NCBI RefSeq assembly: GCF_014489115.1
Contig: NZ_JACTAH010000001.1
Location: forward strand, 620,001-684,000
Length of the DNA stretch: 64,000 bases
Source: Thauera sedimentorum
Lineage (GTDB): Bacteria > Pseudomonadota > Gammaproteobacteria > Burkholderiales > Rhodocyclaceae
Direction: 5' to 3'
Shown here in pieces: positions 26,780 to 34,949 of this stretch. Under the pieces are notes generated by a model that had not been told where the DNA came from, did no database searches, and saw nothing but the letters and a program-made list of their open reading frames with translations. Numbering within the stretch: the stretch's first letter is position 1; each line of letters starts with the position of its first letter. The translations under genes were made by a program, and so were the position numbers.

Positions 26780-27702
26780 AGAAAATCCGTTGTGCATTGA
26801 TCGGTTCGGGCAACATCGGCACCGACCTGATTTACAAGATCCAGCGCAGCCCGGTGCTGGAGCCCGTGTGGATGGTGGGGATCGACCCGGAATCCGACGG
26901 CCTCAAGCGTGCCCGCGACATGGGCCTGAAGACCACCGCCGAAGGCGTGGATGGACTGCTGCCCCACGTGCTGGACGACAACATCCAGATCGCCTTCGAC
27001 GCCACCTCGGCCTACGTGCATGCGGAGAACAGCCGCAAGCTCAACGAGCTGGGCGTGATGATGATCGACCTGACGCCGGCGGCCATCGGCCCCCTGTGCG
27101 TGCCGCCGGTGAATCTGCGCCAGCACGCCGACCGCGTCGAGATGAACGTCAACATGATCTCCTGTGCCGGCCAGGCGACGATTCCGGTCGTGAATGCGGT
27201 GGCCCAGGTGCAGGACGTGGCTTACGCCGAGATCATCGCCTCGCTGTCGTCCAAATCCGTCGGCCCGGGCACCCGCGCCAACCTGGACGAATTCACCTAC
27301 ACCACCTCCAACGCCATCGTGAAGGTGGGCGGGGCGAAGAAGGGCAAGGCGCTGTGCATCATCAACCCGGCCGAGCCGCCGATGATCATGCGCAACACCA
27401 TCTACTGCCTCACCGAGGAAGCGCCGCACCAGGCAAGGATCATCGAGTCCGTGCTGGCCATGATCAAGGAAGTGCAGAAATACGTGCCCGGCTACAAGCT
27501 GGTGAACGGCCCGGTGTTCGACGAAGTGCCGCAGGGCCATCGCGTGGCGGTGTTCATGGAAGTGGCAGGCCTGGGCGACTACCTGCCCACCTACGCCGGC
27601 AACCTGGACATCATGACCGCGGCCGCCTGCCGTACCGCCGAGATGTTCGCCGAGGAAATCCTTGCTGGAAAGATCCAGTTGAAAGCCGTGGAGACCGCGT
27701 GA
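26776..27702 (+). CDS. dmpF: Acetaldehyde dehydrogenase (acylating)
   Basis: A 308-residue CoA- and NAD-dependent enzyme that turns acetaldehyde into acetyl-CoA. The N terminus has the Rossmann motif [16 protein letters not shown], the catalytic Cys130 lies in [11 protein letters not shown], and the dimer/channel region includes [14 protein letters not shown]. It forms a channelling complex with the aldolase encoded next. The stop of dmpF and the start of dmpG share one base, and the two frames are tightly coupled. Confidence 0.95.
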   Translation: MKKIRCALIGSGNIGTDLIYKIQRSPVLEPVWMVGIDPESDGLKRARDMGLKTTAEGVDGLLPHVLDDNIQIAFDATSAYVHAENSRKLNELGVMMIDLTPAAIGPLCVPPVNLRQHADRVEMNVNMISCAGQATIPVVNAVAQVQDVAYAEIIASLSSKSVGPGTRANLDEFTYTTSNAIVKVGGAKKGKALCIINPAEPPMIMRNTIYCLTEEAPHQARIIESVLAMIKEVQKYVPGYKLVNGPVFDEVPQGHRVAVFMEVAGLGDYLPTYAGNLDIMTAAACRTAEMFAEEILAGKIQLKAVETA

Positions 27703-28751
27703 TGAGTGAGATCGATCTGAAGGGCCGCAAGGTCATCCTGCACGACATGTGCCTGCGCGACGGCATGCACGCCAAGCGCGAGCAGATCAGCGTCGAGCAG
27801 ATGGTGAAGGTCGCCCGCGGACTGGACGAGGCCGGCGTGCCCTACATGCAGGTGACTCACGGTGCCGGCATGGGCGGCAACTCCCTGCAACACGGCTTTG
27901 CGCTGGCGAGCAACGAGGAATACATCTCTGCGGTGGCGGCGGTGATCAAGCGGGCGAAGATCTCGGTGCTGCTGATCCCGGGCCTGGGCACCATGAAGGA
28001 ACTGCAGTCCGCCTATGAGGCGGGTGCGCGCAGCGTGCATGTGGCCACCCATTGCACCGAGGCCGATACCTCGCCCCAGCACATTGCCTTTGCCCGCAAG
28101 CTGGGCATGGATACCACCGGCTTCCTGATGATGGCCCACCTCAACGACCCCGCCGGCATTGCCCAGCAGGGCAAGCTGATGGAGTCCTACGGTGCCCACA
28201 CCGTGTATGTCACCGACTCCGCGGGCTACATGCTGCCCGCGGACGTCAAGGCGCGCATCGGCGCGCTGCGCGAGGTGCTGAAGCCGGAAACCGAGATCGG
28301 CTTCCACGGCCACCACAACATGGGCATGGGCATCGCCAACTCCATCGCCGCCATCGAAGCCGGTGCCAGCCGCATCGACGGTTCCGTGGCCGGCCTGGGG
28401 GCCGGTGCCGGCAACACGCCGCTGGAAGTCTTCCTGGCCGTGTGCGACCGCATGGGCATCGAGACCGGGGTGGATCTGTTCAAGCTCATGGATCTGGCCG
28501 AAGACGTCATCGTGCCGATGATGGACCACATGGTGCGCGTGGATCGGGATTCCCTGACCCTGGGCTTTGCCGGCGTCTATTCCACCTTCCTGCTGCACGC
28601 CAAGCGCGCCGCCGAACGCTTTGGCGTGCCTGCTCGTGACGTGCTGGTGGAACTGGGCCGCAAGAAGATGATTGGCGGTCAGGAAGACATGATCATCGAC
28701 ACCGCCATGACCATGGCCAAGGAGCGCGGTCTGCTCAAGAACGTGGCCTGA
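27702..28751 (+). CDS. dmpG: 4-hydroxy-2-oxovalerate aldolase
   Basis: A 349-residue Mn2+-dependent class II aldolase of the DmpG type, splitting 4-hydroxy-2-oxovalerate into pyruvate and acetaldehyde. The TIM-barrel start [16 protein letters not shown] has the Arg-Asp pair, [14 protein letters not shown] has the metal-binding His residues, and the C-terminal communication domain ends [10 protein letters not shown]. It partners the acylating dehydrogenase encoded just before. It ends the core lower pathway; a hairpin with a short T-run follows. Confidence 0.95.
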   Translation: MSEIDLKGRKVILHDMCLRDGMHAKREQISVEQMVKVARGLDEAGVPYMQVTHGAGMGGNSLQHGFALASNEEYISAVAAVIKRAKISVLLIPGLGTMKELQSAYEAGARSVHVATHCTEADTSPQHIAFARKLGMDTTGFLMMAHLNDPAGIAQQGKLMESYGAHTVYVTDSAGYMLPADVKARIGALREVLKPETEIGFHGHHNMGMGIANSIAAIEAGASRIDGSVAGLGAGAGNTPLEVFLAVCDRMGIETGVDLFKLMDLAEDVIVPMMDHMVRVDRDSLTLGFAGVYSTFLLHAKRAAERFGVPARDVLVELGRKKMIGGQEDMIIDTAMTMAKERGLLKNVA

Positions 28752-28772
28752 GCAGGCTGCTGGCGGTACCCC

Positions 28773-28800
28773 GGGGCGGCCCTCGATGGCCGGCCCGTTT
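28773..28800 (+). terminator. Weak terminator or attenuator after dmpG
   Basis: GGGGCGGCC-ctcgat-GGCCGGCCC forms a 9-bp stem with one mismatch, followed by GTTT. The T-run is short, so termination is probably partial, lowering expression of the accessory genes downstream relative to dmpG. A ribosome-site-like GGAGA follows at about 28812. Confidence 0.4.
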
Positions 28801-28824
28801 AGAAAAACGCTGGAGACAAAGACA

Positions 28825-28923
28825 ATGGCACAGAGTGGCGAAAGGCGGCTCGACGACTGCTGCGCGTGGCCCTGCGAGGCAGGCGCGTTCTCCCGATCCA
28901 CGCTGCCGGGCCGGCGGTCATGA
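28825..28923 (+). CDS. Possible 32-residue leader ORF coupled to the SDR gene
   Basis: An ATG at 28825 has a good ribosome site (GGAGA, about 8 bases before) and reads 32 codons, Arg- and Cys-rich (RRLDDCCAWPCEAG), to a TGA that overlaps the SDR start as ATGA. I recognise no family. The downstream SDR start has no clear ribosome site of its own, so this frame may serve to load ribosomes by coupling. It may equally be the worn-down start of a lost gene. Its product may have no function. Confidence 0.35.
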   Translation: MAQSGERRLDDCCAWPCEAGAFSRSTLPGRRS

Positions 28924-29675
28924 GCGCGGGCGGCGAACTGGCCGTGGTCGTCGGCGCAACCGGTGCCTTCGGCGGTGTCATCGTCGAACGCCTGCGCGCC
29001 CGCGGGCTCACTGTGCTGGCAGTGGCGCGCAATGCGGCCTCGCTCGATGCGCTGGCGTCTCGTGACCCCGGCGTGCGCGTCTGCGCCGCGGACATCGCCT
29101 CCGACGCTGCGATTGCCCACATTGCGGACGCACTCGACCGGCCGGTGCGCATGGTCGTGCATGGCCCGGGCGTTGCGGTCGTGGGAGGCATCACCCGGGC
29201 GCCGACCGCGGACGTGGTCGATGCGGTCAACATCAAGGTCGGTGGTCTGCTGCGGCTGGTGCGAGCGGTAGATGAACGGCTGGTCAGCGGTGCGCGTCTG
29301 GTGGCGATTGGCGGTCACTACGGCCTGGAGCCCAGCGCCTACGCCGCCGGCCCCGGCATCGCCAATGCGGCGCTGGTGAATGCGGTGCGTCAGCTCAGCC
29401 TGGCGTATGGCGCGCGTGGAATCACCGCACACCTGATCGCCCCCGGTCCCGCCGATACCGAACGGCTCCGCAAGGTAGCCGCAGATCGCGCGGCCTTGCG
29501 CGGCATCACCGTGGAGGCCGTGCTCGACGAGATGCGTGCCGAATCGTCCATTGGCGCCTTCACCACGCCGCAGCAGGTGGCCTGGGCGGTTGCGCTGTTG
29601 CTCGATGCCGAGGCCGACGCGCTCACCGGCAACACCCTGATGCTCGACGCCGGCCGCCGTCGCGGTCTGCCCTGA
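28920..29675 (+). CDS. Atypical SDR-family protein lacking the usual catalytic Lys
   Basis: A 251-residue Rossmann protein of the short-chain dehydrogenase superfamily. The cofactor loop reads VVGATGAFGG and the C terminus DALTGNTLMLDAGRR is standard. The usual Ser and the Y-x3-K motif are altered: the region reads VAIGGHYG, then SAYAAGPGIANAAL, with no Lys four residues after Tyr. It may be a non-redox member or a regulatory subunit, or use another mechanism. The start at 28920 fits the family N terminus; an earlier ATG at 28866 is less likely. It opens an accessory block with a tautomerase, a GlcG-like protein and a ferredoxin. Confidence 0.78.
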   Translation: MSAGGELAVVVGATGAFGGVIVERLRARGLTVLAVARNAASLDALASRDPGVRVCAADIASDAAIAHIADALDRPVRMVVHGPGVAVVGGITRAPTADVVDAVNIKVGGLLRLVRAVDERLVSGARLVAIGGHYGLEPSAYAAGPGIANAALVNAVRQLSLAYGARGITAHLIAPGPADTERLRKVAADRAALRGITVEAVLDEMRAESSIGAFTTPQQVAWAVALLLDAEADALTGNTLMLDAGRRRGLP

Positions 29676-29685
29676 GGAGGGGGCT

Positions 29686-30120
29686 ATGCCGGTCGTCCAT
29701 TTCCATCTTGTCGAAGGGCGCACGAGCGCGGCGCAGGATGCCGAGCTGCTGCGCGCGGCCTCGCAGTTCTATGCCGAGGTGCTGGAGGCGCCGCCCGAGC
29801 GCATCCGCGCCTTCATCACCACCTACCCGCCGGGTCGTTGCGCGGTGGGCGGGGAAATTGTTGGCGAGTACGGCGCGCATGCGCCGCTGTTCGAGTGCAT
29901 CGTGCTGGCAGGCAGGCCGGCGGAACTGCGCCAGCGCCTGCTCACCGGTTTTACCGACTTGCTCGAACGCATCTTGGGCGTGCCGCGTGGGCTGATCCGC
30001 GGCTGTTGCCACCAGATAGCCCCGGAAGACTGGGCAATCGGCGGTGTGCAGGCCAGCGTGCTGCGTGCGGCGGAGATCGACGCACGCGCCCAAGTGGCGC
30101 GCGTCGGGGGCGGACGGTGA
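29686..30120 (+). CDS. Tautomerase-family protein, double length
   Basis: A 144-residue protein whose mature N terminus would be Pro-Val-Val-His-Phe-His, as in Pro1-dependent tautomerases. It is about twice the size of the 4-oxalocrotonate enzyme encoded at 26552, as in MIF-, CHMI- or MSAD-like members with two beta-alpha-beta units per chain. The first unit has TTYPPGRCAVGGE; the second has LLERILGVPRGLIRGCCHQIAPEDWAIGG. The substrate may be a methylated or otherwise modified ring-fission product. GAGGAG precedes the ATG, and the stop overlaps the next gene by 4 nt. Confidence 0.75.
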   Translation: MPVVHFHLVEGRTSAAQDAELLRAASQFYAEVLEAPPERIRAFITTYPPGRCAVGGEIVGEYGAHAPLFECIVLAGRPAELRQRLLTGFTDLLERILGVPRGLIRGCCHQIAPEDWAIGGVQASVLRAAEIDARAQVARVGGGR

Positions 30121-30575
30121 GCGCGGCATTGTCGAAGTCGTCCTTCCGCACCGCGGTGCCCAGCCTCACCTGGCAGGGCGCGAGCTTGGCAGTAGAGGCA
30201 GCCCTGCGGCGGGCGGAAGAACTGGGTATCCGCGTCAATGCGGCGGTGGTCGATTGCGGCGGCACCACACTGTCTTTTCTGCGCATGACCGGCGCCTTTG
30301 CGGCTTCGGCCGACATTGCCGTCGACAAGGCCTGGAATGCCGCGACCTTCGGTTTTGCCACAGACCAATGGATGCAGCTGATCGGCGACAGCGAGCGCCT
30401 ACGCCTTGGTTTGGCGATGCGTCCGCGCGTCTCGGTGATCGGCGGGGGGCTGCCGATTGTGCTCGATGGCGAGCGTGTCGGCGGCATCGGTGTCTCCGGC
30501 GGCACGGAGGCGGAAGACATCGACTGCGCACGTGCGGCGCTCGCCGCGCTGGGCGCTGCGGAGGTCACGGTATGA
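30117..30575 (+). CDS. GlcG/HbpS-family protein
   Basis: A 152-residue GlcG/HbpS (DUF336) protein starting at a GTG that overlaps the preceding stop. The family signature includes SLAVEAALRRAEELGIRVNAAVVDCGG, then SADIAVDKAWNAATFG and GGLPIVLDGERVGGIGVSGGTEAEDIDCA. HbpS binds haem in Streptomyces, and other members sit in catabolic operons with unknown roles (cofactor or flavin handling, or a stress-related accessory). There is no signal peptide, so it is cytoplasmic. It lies between a tautomerase and a ferredoxin with overlaps on both sides. Confidence 0.82.
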   Translation: MSAALSKSSFRTAVPSLTWQGASLAVEAALRRAEELGIRVNAAVVDCGGTTLSFLRMTGAFAASADIAVDKAWNAATFGFATDQWMQLIGDSERLRLGLAMRPRVSVIGGGLPIVLDGERVGGIGVSGGTEAEDIDCARAALAALGAAEVTV

Positions 30576-30907
30576 AGCACTACGTCCTGATTGAAGACAC
30601 CGGTGAGCGGTACCCCTGTGCGGATTCGGAGTCCGTGCTCGAAGGCATGGCACGTCTCGGCCGCCACGGCATCCCGCTCGGCTGCCGTGGTGGCGGCTGC
30701 GGGGTATGCAAGGTGCGCGTGCTGAGCGGCGACTATGAAAGCCGCGTCATGAGCCGCCAGCACGTGTCGGCCGAAGAGGCCGCTTCCGGCTGCGTGCTGG
30801 CCTGCCGCATCCTGCCGCAGAGCGATTTGCATCTTCAGGTGATAGGCAAACTGCGCAAAGCGGTGTGCCGCGAGATTGGCGCCGCGGCGCCCGTGAACCA
30901 GCCCTAA
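30572..30907 (+). CDS. dmpQ: XylT/DmpQ-type [2Fe-2S] ferredoxin
   Basis: A 111-residue plant-type ferredoxin with ligands Cys38, Cys43, Cys46 and Cys78 (C-x4-C-x2-C-x31-C) and the expected RGGGCGVCKVRVLSG context. XylT and DmpQ re-reduce the Fe of catechol 2,3-dioxygenase after it is oxidised by substituted catechols. In the Pseudomonas dmp operon the gene adjoins the dioxygenase; here it is about 12 kb away at the end of the lower operon. It overlaps the GlcG-like gene by 4 nt. The symbol rests on sequence type and pathway context. Confidence 0.82.
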   Translation: MKHYVLIEDTGERYPCADSESVLEGMARLGRHGIPLGCRGGGCGVCKVRVLSGDYESRVMSRQHVSAEEAASGCVLACRILPQSDLHLQVIGKLRKAVCREIGAAAPVNQP

Positions 30908-31162
30908 GCATTGTCGATGCGCCCCGCTGCCAGAGCGGGCAGCGATCCGAGATCACCTCCAGATGAAGCTGCTCGTGCCTTCACCGGCGTGGTCGCGCGG
31001 TACGGCGCGCGTGGGCGAGATTGCGCGCGTCGCAGGAGAACGCCGTGCGCCGTGCTATGTTCTTCGCGGCGGTCATGCCGGCTTCCCCGGGACACGAAAG
31101 GGAGGCGGGTGACACTTTCGGCGCAGACCGTGACATCCATGACCTTGAGATCGGAGGACGAT

Positions 31163-31927
31163 GTGAGCAAACAGAAAGTGCTGGTGACCGCCGGTGCTGC
31201 AGGTATCGGCCGGGCGATAGCGCGTGAGTTCTTCGAGCACGGCGCCCAGGTCGGGGTGATCGATGTCGACGAAGTCGCGCTGCGGGCGCTGGCTGCCGAG
31301 CTCCCGGGCGTCGAGACTTTTGGGTGCGACCTGTCGAACCGCCACGACATCGAGCGGATCGTGCCCGCGGCCATCGCCGCGCTGGGCGGGCTCGACGTGC
31401 TCGTGAACAATGCCGGCATCGCCGGGCCGACCGCCCCGGTGGAGGCGTTCGATCCCGACGAATGGGATCGGGTCATGCAGATCAATCTGGGCGGCACCTT
31501 CAACGTGACCCGGCTCGCCATCCCCCATCTCAAGCGTTCGGCGGCCGGCTCGATCATCGTCATGTCGTCGGTGGCTGGCCGTTACGGCTACCCGAACCGG
31601 AGCGCGTACTCGGCAAGCAAGTGGGGGCTCATCGGGTTGACCAAGACCTTGTCGCGCGAACTGGGGGAATACGGCATCCGCGTCAACGCCATCCTGCCCG
31701 GCGCGGTTGCCGGCGAGCGGATCGAGAACGTTCTTGCCGGACGTGCCGAGGTGAGCGGGCGCACGGTGGAGGAGGAGCGCCGGCGTGCGATGTCGCTGCA
31801 GTCGCTGCAGCGATTCGTCGATCCGCGCGACATCGCCGCACTGGCGCTGTTCATCGCTTCGGATGCGGGCAAGTCGATCTCCGGACAATTGCTTCCGATC
31901 GACAACGACATGCAGCAGGCGTCTTGA
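31163..31927 (+). CDS. SDR-family oxidoreductase
   Basis: A 254-residue classical short-chain dehydrogenase. The GTG at 31163 is preceded by GGAGGA; an in-frame ATG at 31139 is the alternative. The cofactor motif is TAGAAGIG (Ala replaces the first Gly), followed by NNAGIAG. The catalytic set is intact: Ser in VMSSVAGRYG, then YSASK. The C terminus has DAGKSISGQLLPIDND. It stands 255 bases after the ferredoxin and may have its own promoter. Its substrate (a dihydrodiol, alcohol or 3-hydroxyacid) is unknown. It is the last gene before the tRNA scar. Confidence 0.87.
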   Translation: MSKQKVLVTAGAAGIGRAIAREFFEHGAQVGVIDVDEVALRALAAELPGVETFGCDLSNRHDIERIVPAAIAALGGLDVLVNNAGIAGPTAPVEAFDPDEWDRVMQINLGGTFNVTRLAIPHLKRSAAGSIIVMSSVAGRYGYPNRSAYSASKWGLIGLTKTLSRELGEYGIRVNAILPGAVAGERIENVLAGRAEVSGRTVEEERRRAMSLQSLQRFVDPRDIAALALFIASDAGKSISGQLLPIDNDMQQAS

Positions 31928-32105
31928 TGAGACGCCCGGAGACCGCTTTGGCGCATCGAGTACCTGGCCGAGCGCTTTTTCACCATGGTTCATCCGGCGA
32001 AACGGCCCGAAGGCCGTTGTAAGAGCAGCCGGCGTGAGGAAGGCAGCTTGCTGTGCGCCACGGATGGGCCGGGATCGGGCCAATGGCGCACACCGTCTGG
32101 AAAGC

Positions 32106-32139
32106 AAAAAAGCCAACCACTGGTGAAGTGATTGGCTTT
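32106..32139 (-). terminator. Rho-independent terminator of the tRNA-fMet locus
   Basis: Read on the minus strand, AAGCCAATCACT-tcacc-AGTGGTTGGCTT pairs over 12 positions with one mismatch and runs into TTTT. It starts 14 bases beyond the CCA end of the tRNA fragment, exactly where a tRNA terminator belongs. This shows that the tRNA 3' flank here is the original chromosomal one. Confidence 0.8.
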
Positions 32140-32150
32140 AGAGATGAAAC

Positions 32151-32189
<39 letters not shown>

Positions 32190-32414
32190 CTGCGAGTGCT
32201 CATTTAGCATATTCATAACCCGTTGAGTTGATGAACAACTCGCAACGAATCAAAAACTTACGCGCGGACACCAGAGGACATCAAGCGACTCGAAAACCCT
32301 CTGCACCCACCAGCGTTACGCCATTTTAAGCCAGTCCAGAAGAATATCCAGTCCCTGTTGTGGCAGATTTTGTGCCTACTGAGAAATGCTCATGTACCCC
32401 TTCCGCTCGCCGAC
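32190..32414. other. Non-coding junction between tRNA scar and toxin gene
   Basis: 225 bases with lower GC than the surroundings and no recognisable gene. It contains a TCATAACCCG stretch at 32212-32221, identical to part of the fMet anticodon region but in the opposite orientation to the scar, perhaps by chance. It is probably the end of the inserted element. Confidence 0.45.
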
Positions 32415-32804
32415 TCAGGCCGCCGGATCCATTCTCCCGAGGTCGAAGGCAAGCTGACGCTGATGGCGGATTGCGAGCAGGTGGATGCTCTCGGGCAGCC
32501 GCGCGTACAGGATCAGATAGTGCTTCAGTACGTACTCGCGGATGCAGCCCGAGTCGTCCTGAGCCTTCAGGAGTTCGATTACCGTTTCGCGCTTCAACTG
32601 CGCTTCTACCGAGTCCGCGGAACAAGCGAGGTAGTCCCGGCCGATGTCAGGATGGCGCTCCAGCGTCGTGATGACTTGTTCCGACAGCTCGTCCAGCAGC
32701 TGATCGAACGCGTCAGGCATCTCTACTTCGGTCAGGAAGGCTTCGATCTCATCCAGATTGCGCTCGAAGTTACGGGTAATCCGCACTGCGATCCGTACAC
32801 TCAT
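32415..32804 (-). CDS. RelE/ParE-family toxin
   Basis: A 129-residue protein of the RelE/ParE toxin superfamily. The core includes VRITRNFERNLDEIEAFL, the helical DELSEQVITTLERHPDIGRDY, and the late strand YVLKHYLILYARLPESIHLLAIRHQRQLAFDL. ParE members poison gyrase and RelE members cut mRNA on the ribosome; the sequence does not decide between them. It is longer than the usual 90-100 residues. The start overlaps the antitoxin stop by 4 nt, the standard antitoxin-first order. Confidence 0.8.
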   Translation of the reverse strand: MSVRIAVRITRNFERNLDEIEAFLTEVEMPDAFDQLLDELSEQVITTLERHPDIGRDYLACSADSVEAQLKRETVIELLKAQDDSGCIREYVLKHYLILYARLPESIHLLAIRHQRQLAFDLGRMDPAA

Positions 32805-33094
32805 GCCCGTTTGCGCGCCTGCCTGCGCTCCATCAGCGCTTCGCGCGCGTCACGCGTGCGGCCGGCGGCAACATCCTCCAGCCCCTGCCGCACTTCGTCG
32901 AGGATCACGAGGTGAAGATGGGCTTGTTCCAGTCGGTGGTAGTAGTCCAGCCGGTGTGCGTCGACCAGGGCCACATAGCCCTCACCGTTCTTGGTGATGA
33001 TCTTCTCGGCGCCGGCCTTCACCTGCTCGGCCAGCTCGGACAGCTGCGCCCTGGCCGTGGTCAGCGAGACGATATCTTGTGCCGTGATCGGCAT
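32801..33094 (-). CDS. Phd/YefM-family antitoxin
   Basis: A 97-residue protein with the Phd/YefM N-terminal DNA-binding fold (IVSLTTARAQLSELAEQVKAGAEKIITKNGEGYVALVDAHRLD) and a charged C-terminal tail (RDAREALMERRQARKRA) that would wrap the toxin. It precedes and overlaps the toxin gene. A palindrome 20 bases upstream is the probable autoregulatory operator. Such pairs are frequent at the edges of genomic islands, in keeping with the nearby tRNA scar. Confidence 0.82.
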   Translation of the reverse strand: MPITAQDIVSLTTARAQLSELAEQVKAGAEKIITKNGEGYVALVDAHRLDYYHRLEQAHLHLVILDEVRQGLEDVAAGRTRDAREALMERRQARKRA

Positions 33095-33113
33095 GGCAGC
33101 ACCTTAATGTACG

Positions 33114-33131
33114 GAATTCAGTCCTGAATTC
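33114..33131. promoter_or_regulatory. Operator palindrome of the toxin-antitoxin pair
   Basis: GAATTCAG-tc-CTGAATTC is a perfect 8-bp inverted repeat with a 2-base centre, 20 bases before the antitoxin ATG (minus strand), next to a TACATT -10-like box. Phd/YefM antitoxins repress their own operon through such sites. The assignment is by symmetry and position. Confidence 0.6.
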
Positions 33132-33251
33132 TAGATCATTCGGATCCCAGCCGCCTGCTGCTGTTGCGTCTGGTTGGCGTACGGGGCGGAGCTCTTGAAG
33201 TGAGCAACCAAACAGCGCGTGCTCGCGCGCAGCTATACCTGTGCGCGGCCC

Positions 33252-34043
33252 TCACGCGGCCCCGCGCAGCACTTCCATACACACTGGATGAAGCGCGGGG
33301 TCGCCGCAGGCGAGGATCGCGCCGCCGTGCTGTGCGTCCCCGCCTTCCCAAGTGGTGATGATGCCCCCGGCGCCTTCGATGATCGGGATCAGTGCCTGGA
33401 CGTCGTAGGGCTGTAGCGCAGCCTCGACGACGATATCCACGTGCCCGGCGGCGAGCATGCAGTAGGCGTAGCAGTCGCCACCGAAGCGCCGCAGGCGGAC
33501 TCTGGCGGCGAGGTCGTCGAAGGCGGAACGTTGCGCGGGGGTCTGGAACATCTCCGGTGTGGTGCACATCAGGCGGGCCTCATCCAGGCGCTCGCAGGGA
33601 CGTGTGCGCAACGGGCGGGTGCCGAGGCGGGCACTGGTCGGCGTACCGATGAAGCGCTCGCCGGTGAAGGGTTGGTTCATGACCCCGAGCACCGGACGGC
33701 TGCCATCGTTCAGGGCGATGAGGGTTCCCCACAGCGGCATGCCGGTGATGAAGGCGCGCGTGCCGTCGATAGGGTCCAGCACCCAGGTAAGCGGGCTGCG
33801 TCCGCCGGACCGGCCTTCTTCTTCGCCGAAGACGCCGTGATCCGGATAGCGCTTCTGGATCATCGTGCGCATGATCCGCTCTGCGTCCCGGTCCGCGACG
33901 GTGACCGGATCGAACAGGTTCCCGCCTTTGTCCTCCACCGCAAGCGGGGCGCGGAAGTGCGGGCGGATGACGGCCGCCGCGGCCTCGGCGAGTTCCTCCG
34001 CGAAGGAAAGGTATTCGGCTATCAGCGTCTCGTCGATCGACAT
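33252..34043 (-). CDS. Inositol monophosphatase-family phosphatase (HisN-like)
   Basis: A 263-residue member of the Mg2+/Li+-sensitive monophosphatase family. It contains the metal-site motifs GEEEG (about residue 74) and WVLDPIDGTRAFITGMPLWGTLIAL, and the C-terminal GGDCYAYCMLAAGHVDIVVEAALQPYDVQALIPIIEGAGG. The GTRAFITG form is typical of histidinol-phosphate phosphatases (HisN). Here it is the last gene of a leftward operon with a DMT protein, a PbfA-like lyase and a GntR regulator, so a role linked to phosphonate use is also possible. It starts 45 bases after the DMT gene. Confidence 0.85.
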   Translation of the reverse strand: MSIDETLIAEYLSFAEELAEAAAAVIRPHFRAPLAVEDKGGNLFDPVTVADRDAERIMRTMIQKRYPDHGVFGEEEGRSGGRSPLTWVLDPIDGTRAFITGMPLWGTLIALNDGSRPVLGVMNQPFTGERFIGTPTSARLGTRPLRTRPCERLDEARLMCTTPEMFQTPAQRSAFDDLAARVRLRRFGGDCYAYCMLAAGHVDIVVEAALQPYDVQALIPIIEGAGGIITTWEGGDAQHGGAILACGDPALHPVCMEVLRGAA

Positions 34044-34088
34044 CAGGTACTCCGGTTCTTTGCAGGGGTTGTCAGGATGAACGGGCCG

Positions 34089-34949
34089 TCAACTGCGCAG
34101 CAAGGCCAGTCCGGCCAGCAGGGCGCAACTGGCCGCCAGTCCTATCGCCAGGCGGCCTTCGCGGAACCACAGGCTGCTGATCAGGACCGCGAAGATCACA
34201 GAGCTTTCGCGCAAGGCCGCGACGACGGCGATGGGGGCGCGGGTCATGGCCCAGAGGACGGTGGCGTAGGCGGTGATCGAGCACAGACCGCCAAGCAGTC
34301 CGAGCGGCCAATGGTTGCGGAAATACGCGAGCACCGGCGCCGGATGGCGGCGCAATCTCAGGGCAAGGACGATCACGGGCTCCAGCGCGCAGAGCAACAA
34401 CGCGTAGGCCACCGGGTTGCCTGAAAGCCGCGCGCCTTGACCGTCGATGACCGTGTAGGCGGCGATGGCCAGGGCGTTCATCAGTGCGGCCTGGGTGGCC
34501 GGGCTGGCCGTGACGCGCACCAGCGCGCCGCCGCTGGCGAAGCCGATCGCCAGGATGCCGAGGCAGATGCAGGCGATGCCCACGGCGGCGGAGGCGCCGA
34601 GTACCTCACCGAGCAGGGGTGCCGAGACCAAGGCGATGAGCAGCGGCGGCAGGCCACGCATCAGGGCGTAGCTGAAGGCGAGGTTCCCGCCTTCATACGC
34701 GCGCATCAGCCACAGGATGTAGAAGGTGTGCACCAGTACCGAGGCGAAGAGGTAGGGCAGGCTCGCCGGGGCCGGCAAACCGGTCAGCGTCAGGCCCAGC
34801 AGTCCGAGCAAGCCGGTGCACAGGTGCAGCAAGAGGGTGTACAGCGCCTTGTCGCCGGCGCCGCGGATCAGCGCGTTCCAGGAGGCGTGCAACAGTGCCG
34901 CGGCGAGGACGGCGAGGGTGACGCCGGTCGACAGGCCGCCTTCAGGCAC
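34089..34949 (-). CDS. DMT-type membrane protein of the phosphonate cluster
   Basis: A 286-residue EamA-like protein with ten hydrophobic helices (LAVLAAALLHASWNALIRGAGDKALYTLLLH at the start, then AMTRAPIAVVAALRESSVIFAVLISSLWFREG near the end). This type recurs beside phosphonate genes and is annotated as a phosphonate-utilisation-associated membrane protein. It may export a by-product or import a phosphonate. Its first 8 bases overlap the end of the PbfA-like gene, so the two are translationally coupled. Confidence 0.82.
   Translation of the reverse strand: MPEGGLSTGVTLAVLAAALLHASWNALIRGAGDKALYTLLLHLCTGLLGLLGLTLTGLPAPASLPYLFASVLVHTFYILWLMRAYEGGNLAFSYALMRGLPPLLIALVSAPLLGEVLGASAAVGIACICLGILAIGFASGGALVRVTASPATQAALMNALAIAAYTVIDGQGARLSGNPVAYALLLCALEPVIVLALRLRRHPAPVLAYFRNHWPLGLLGGLCSITAYATVLWAMTRAPIAVVAALRESSVIFAVLISSLWFREGRLAIGLAASCALLAGLALLRS

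Noticed and set aside
27591..29723. 710-codon minus-strand frame opposite the aldolase and SDR genes
   Set aside because: It spans several plus-strand genes with clear motifs and has His/Arg-rich composition typical of antisense GC frames.
32212..32221. TCATAACCCG next to the tRNA scar, identical to part of the fMet anticodon arm
   Set aside because: Only ten bases and in the opposite orientation; it may be chance and does not extend into tRNA-like pairing.
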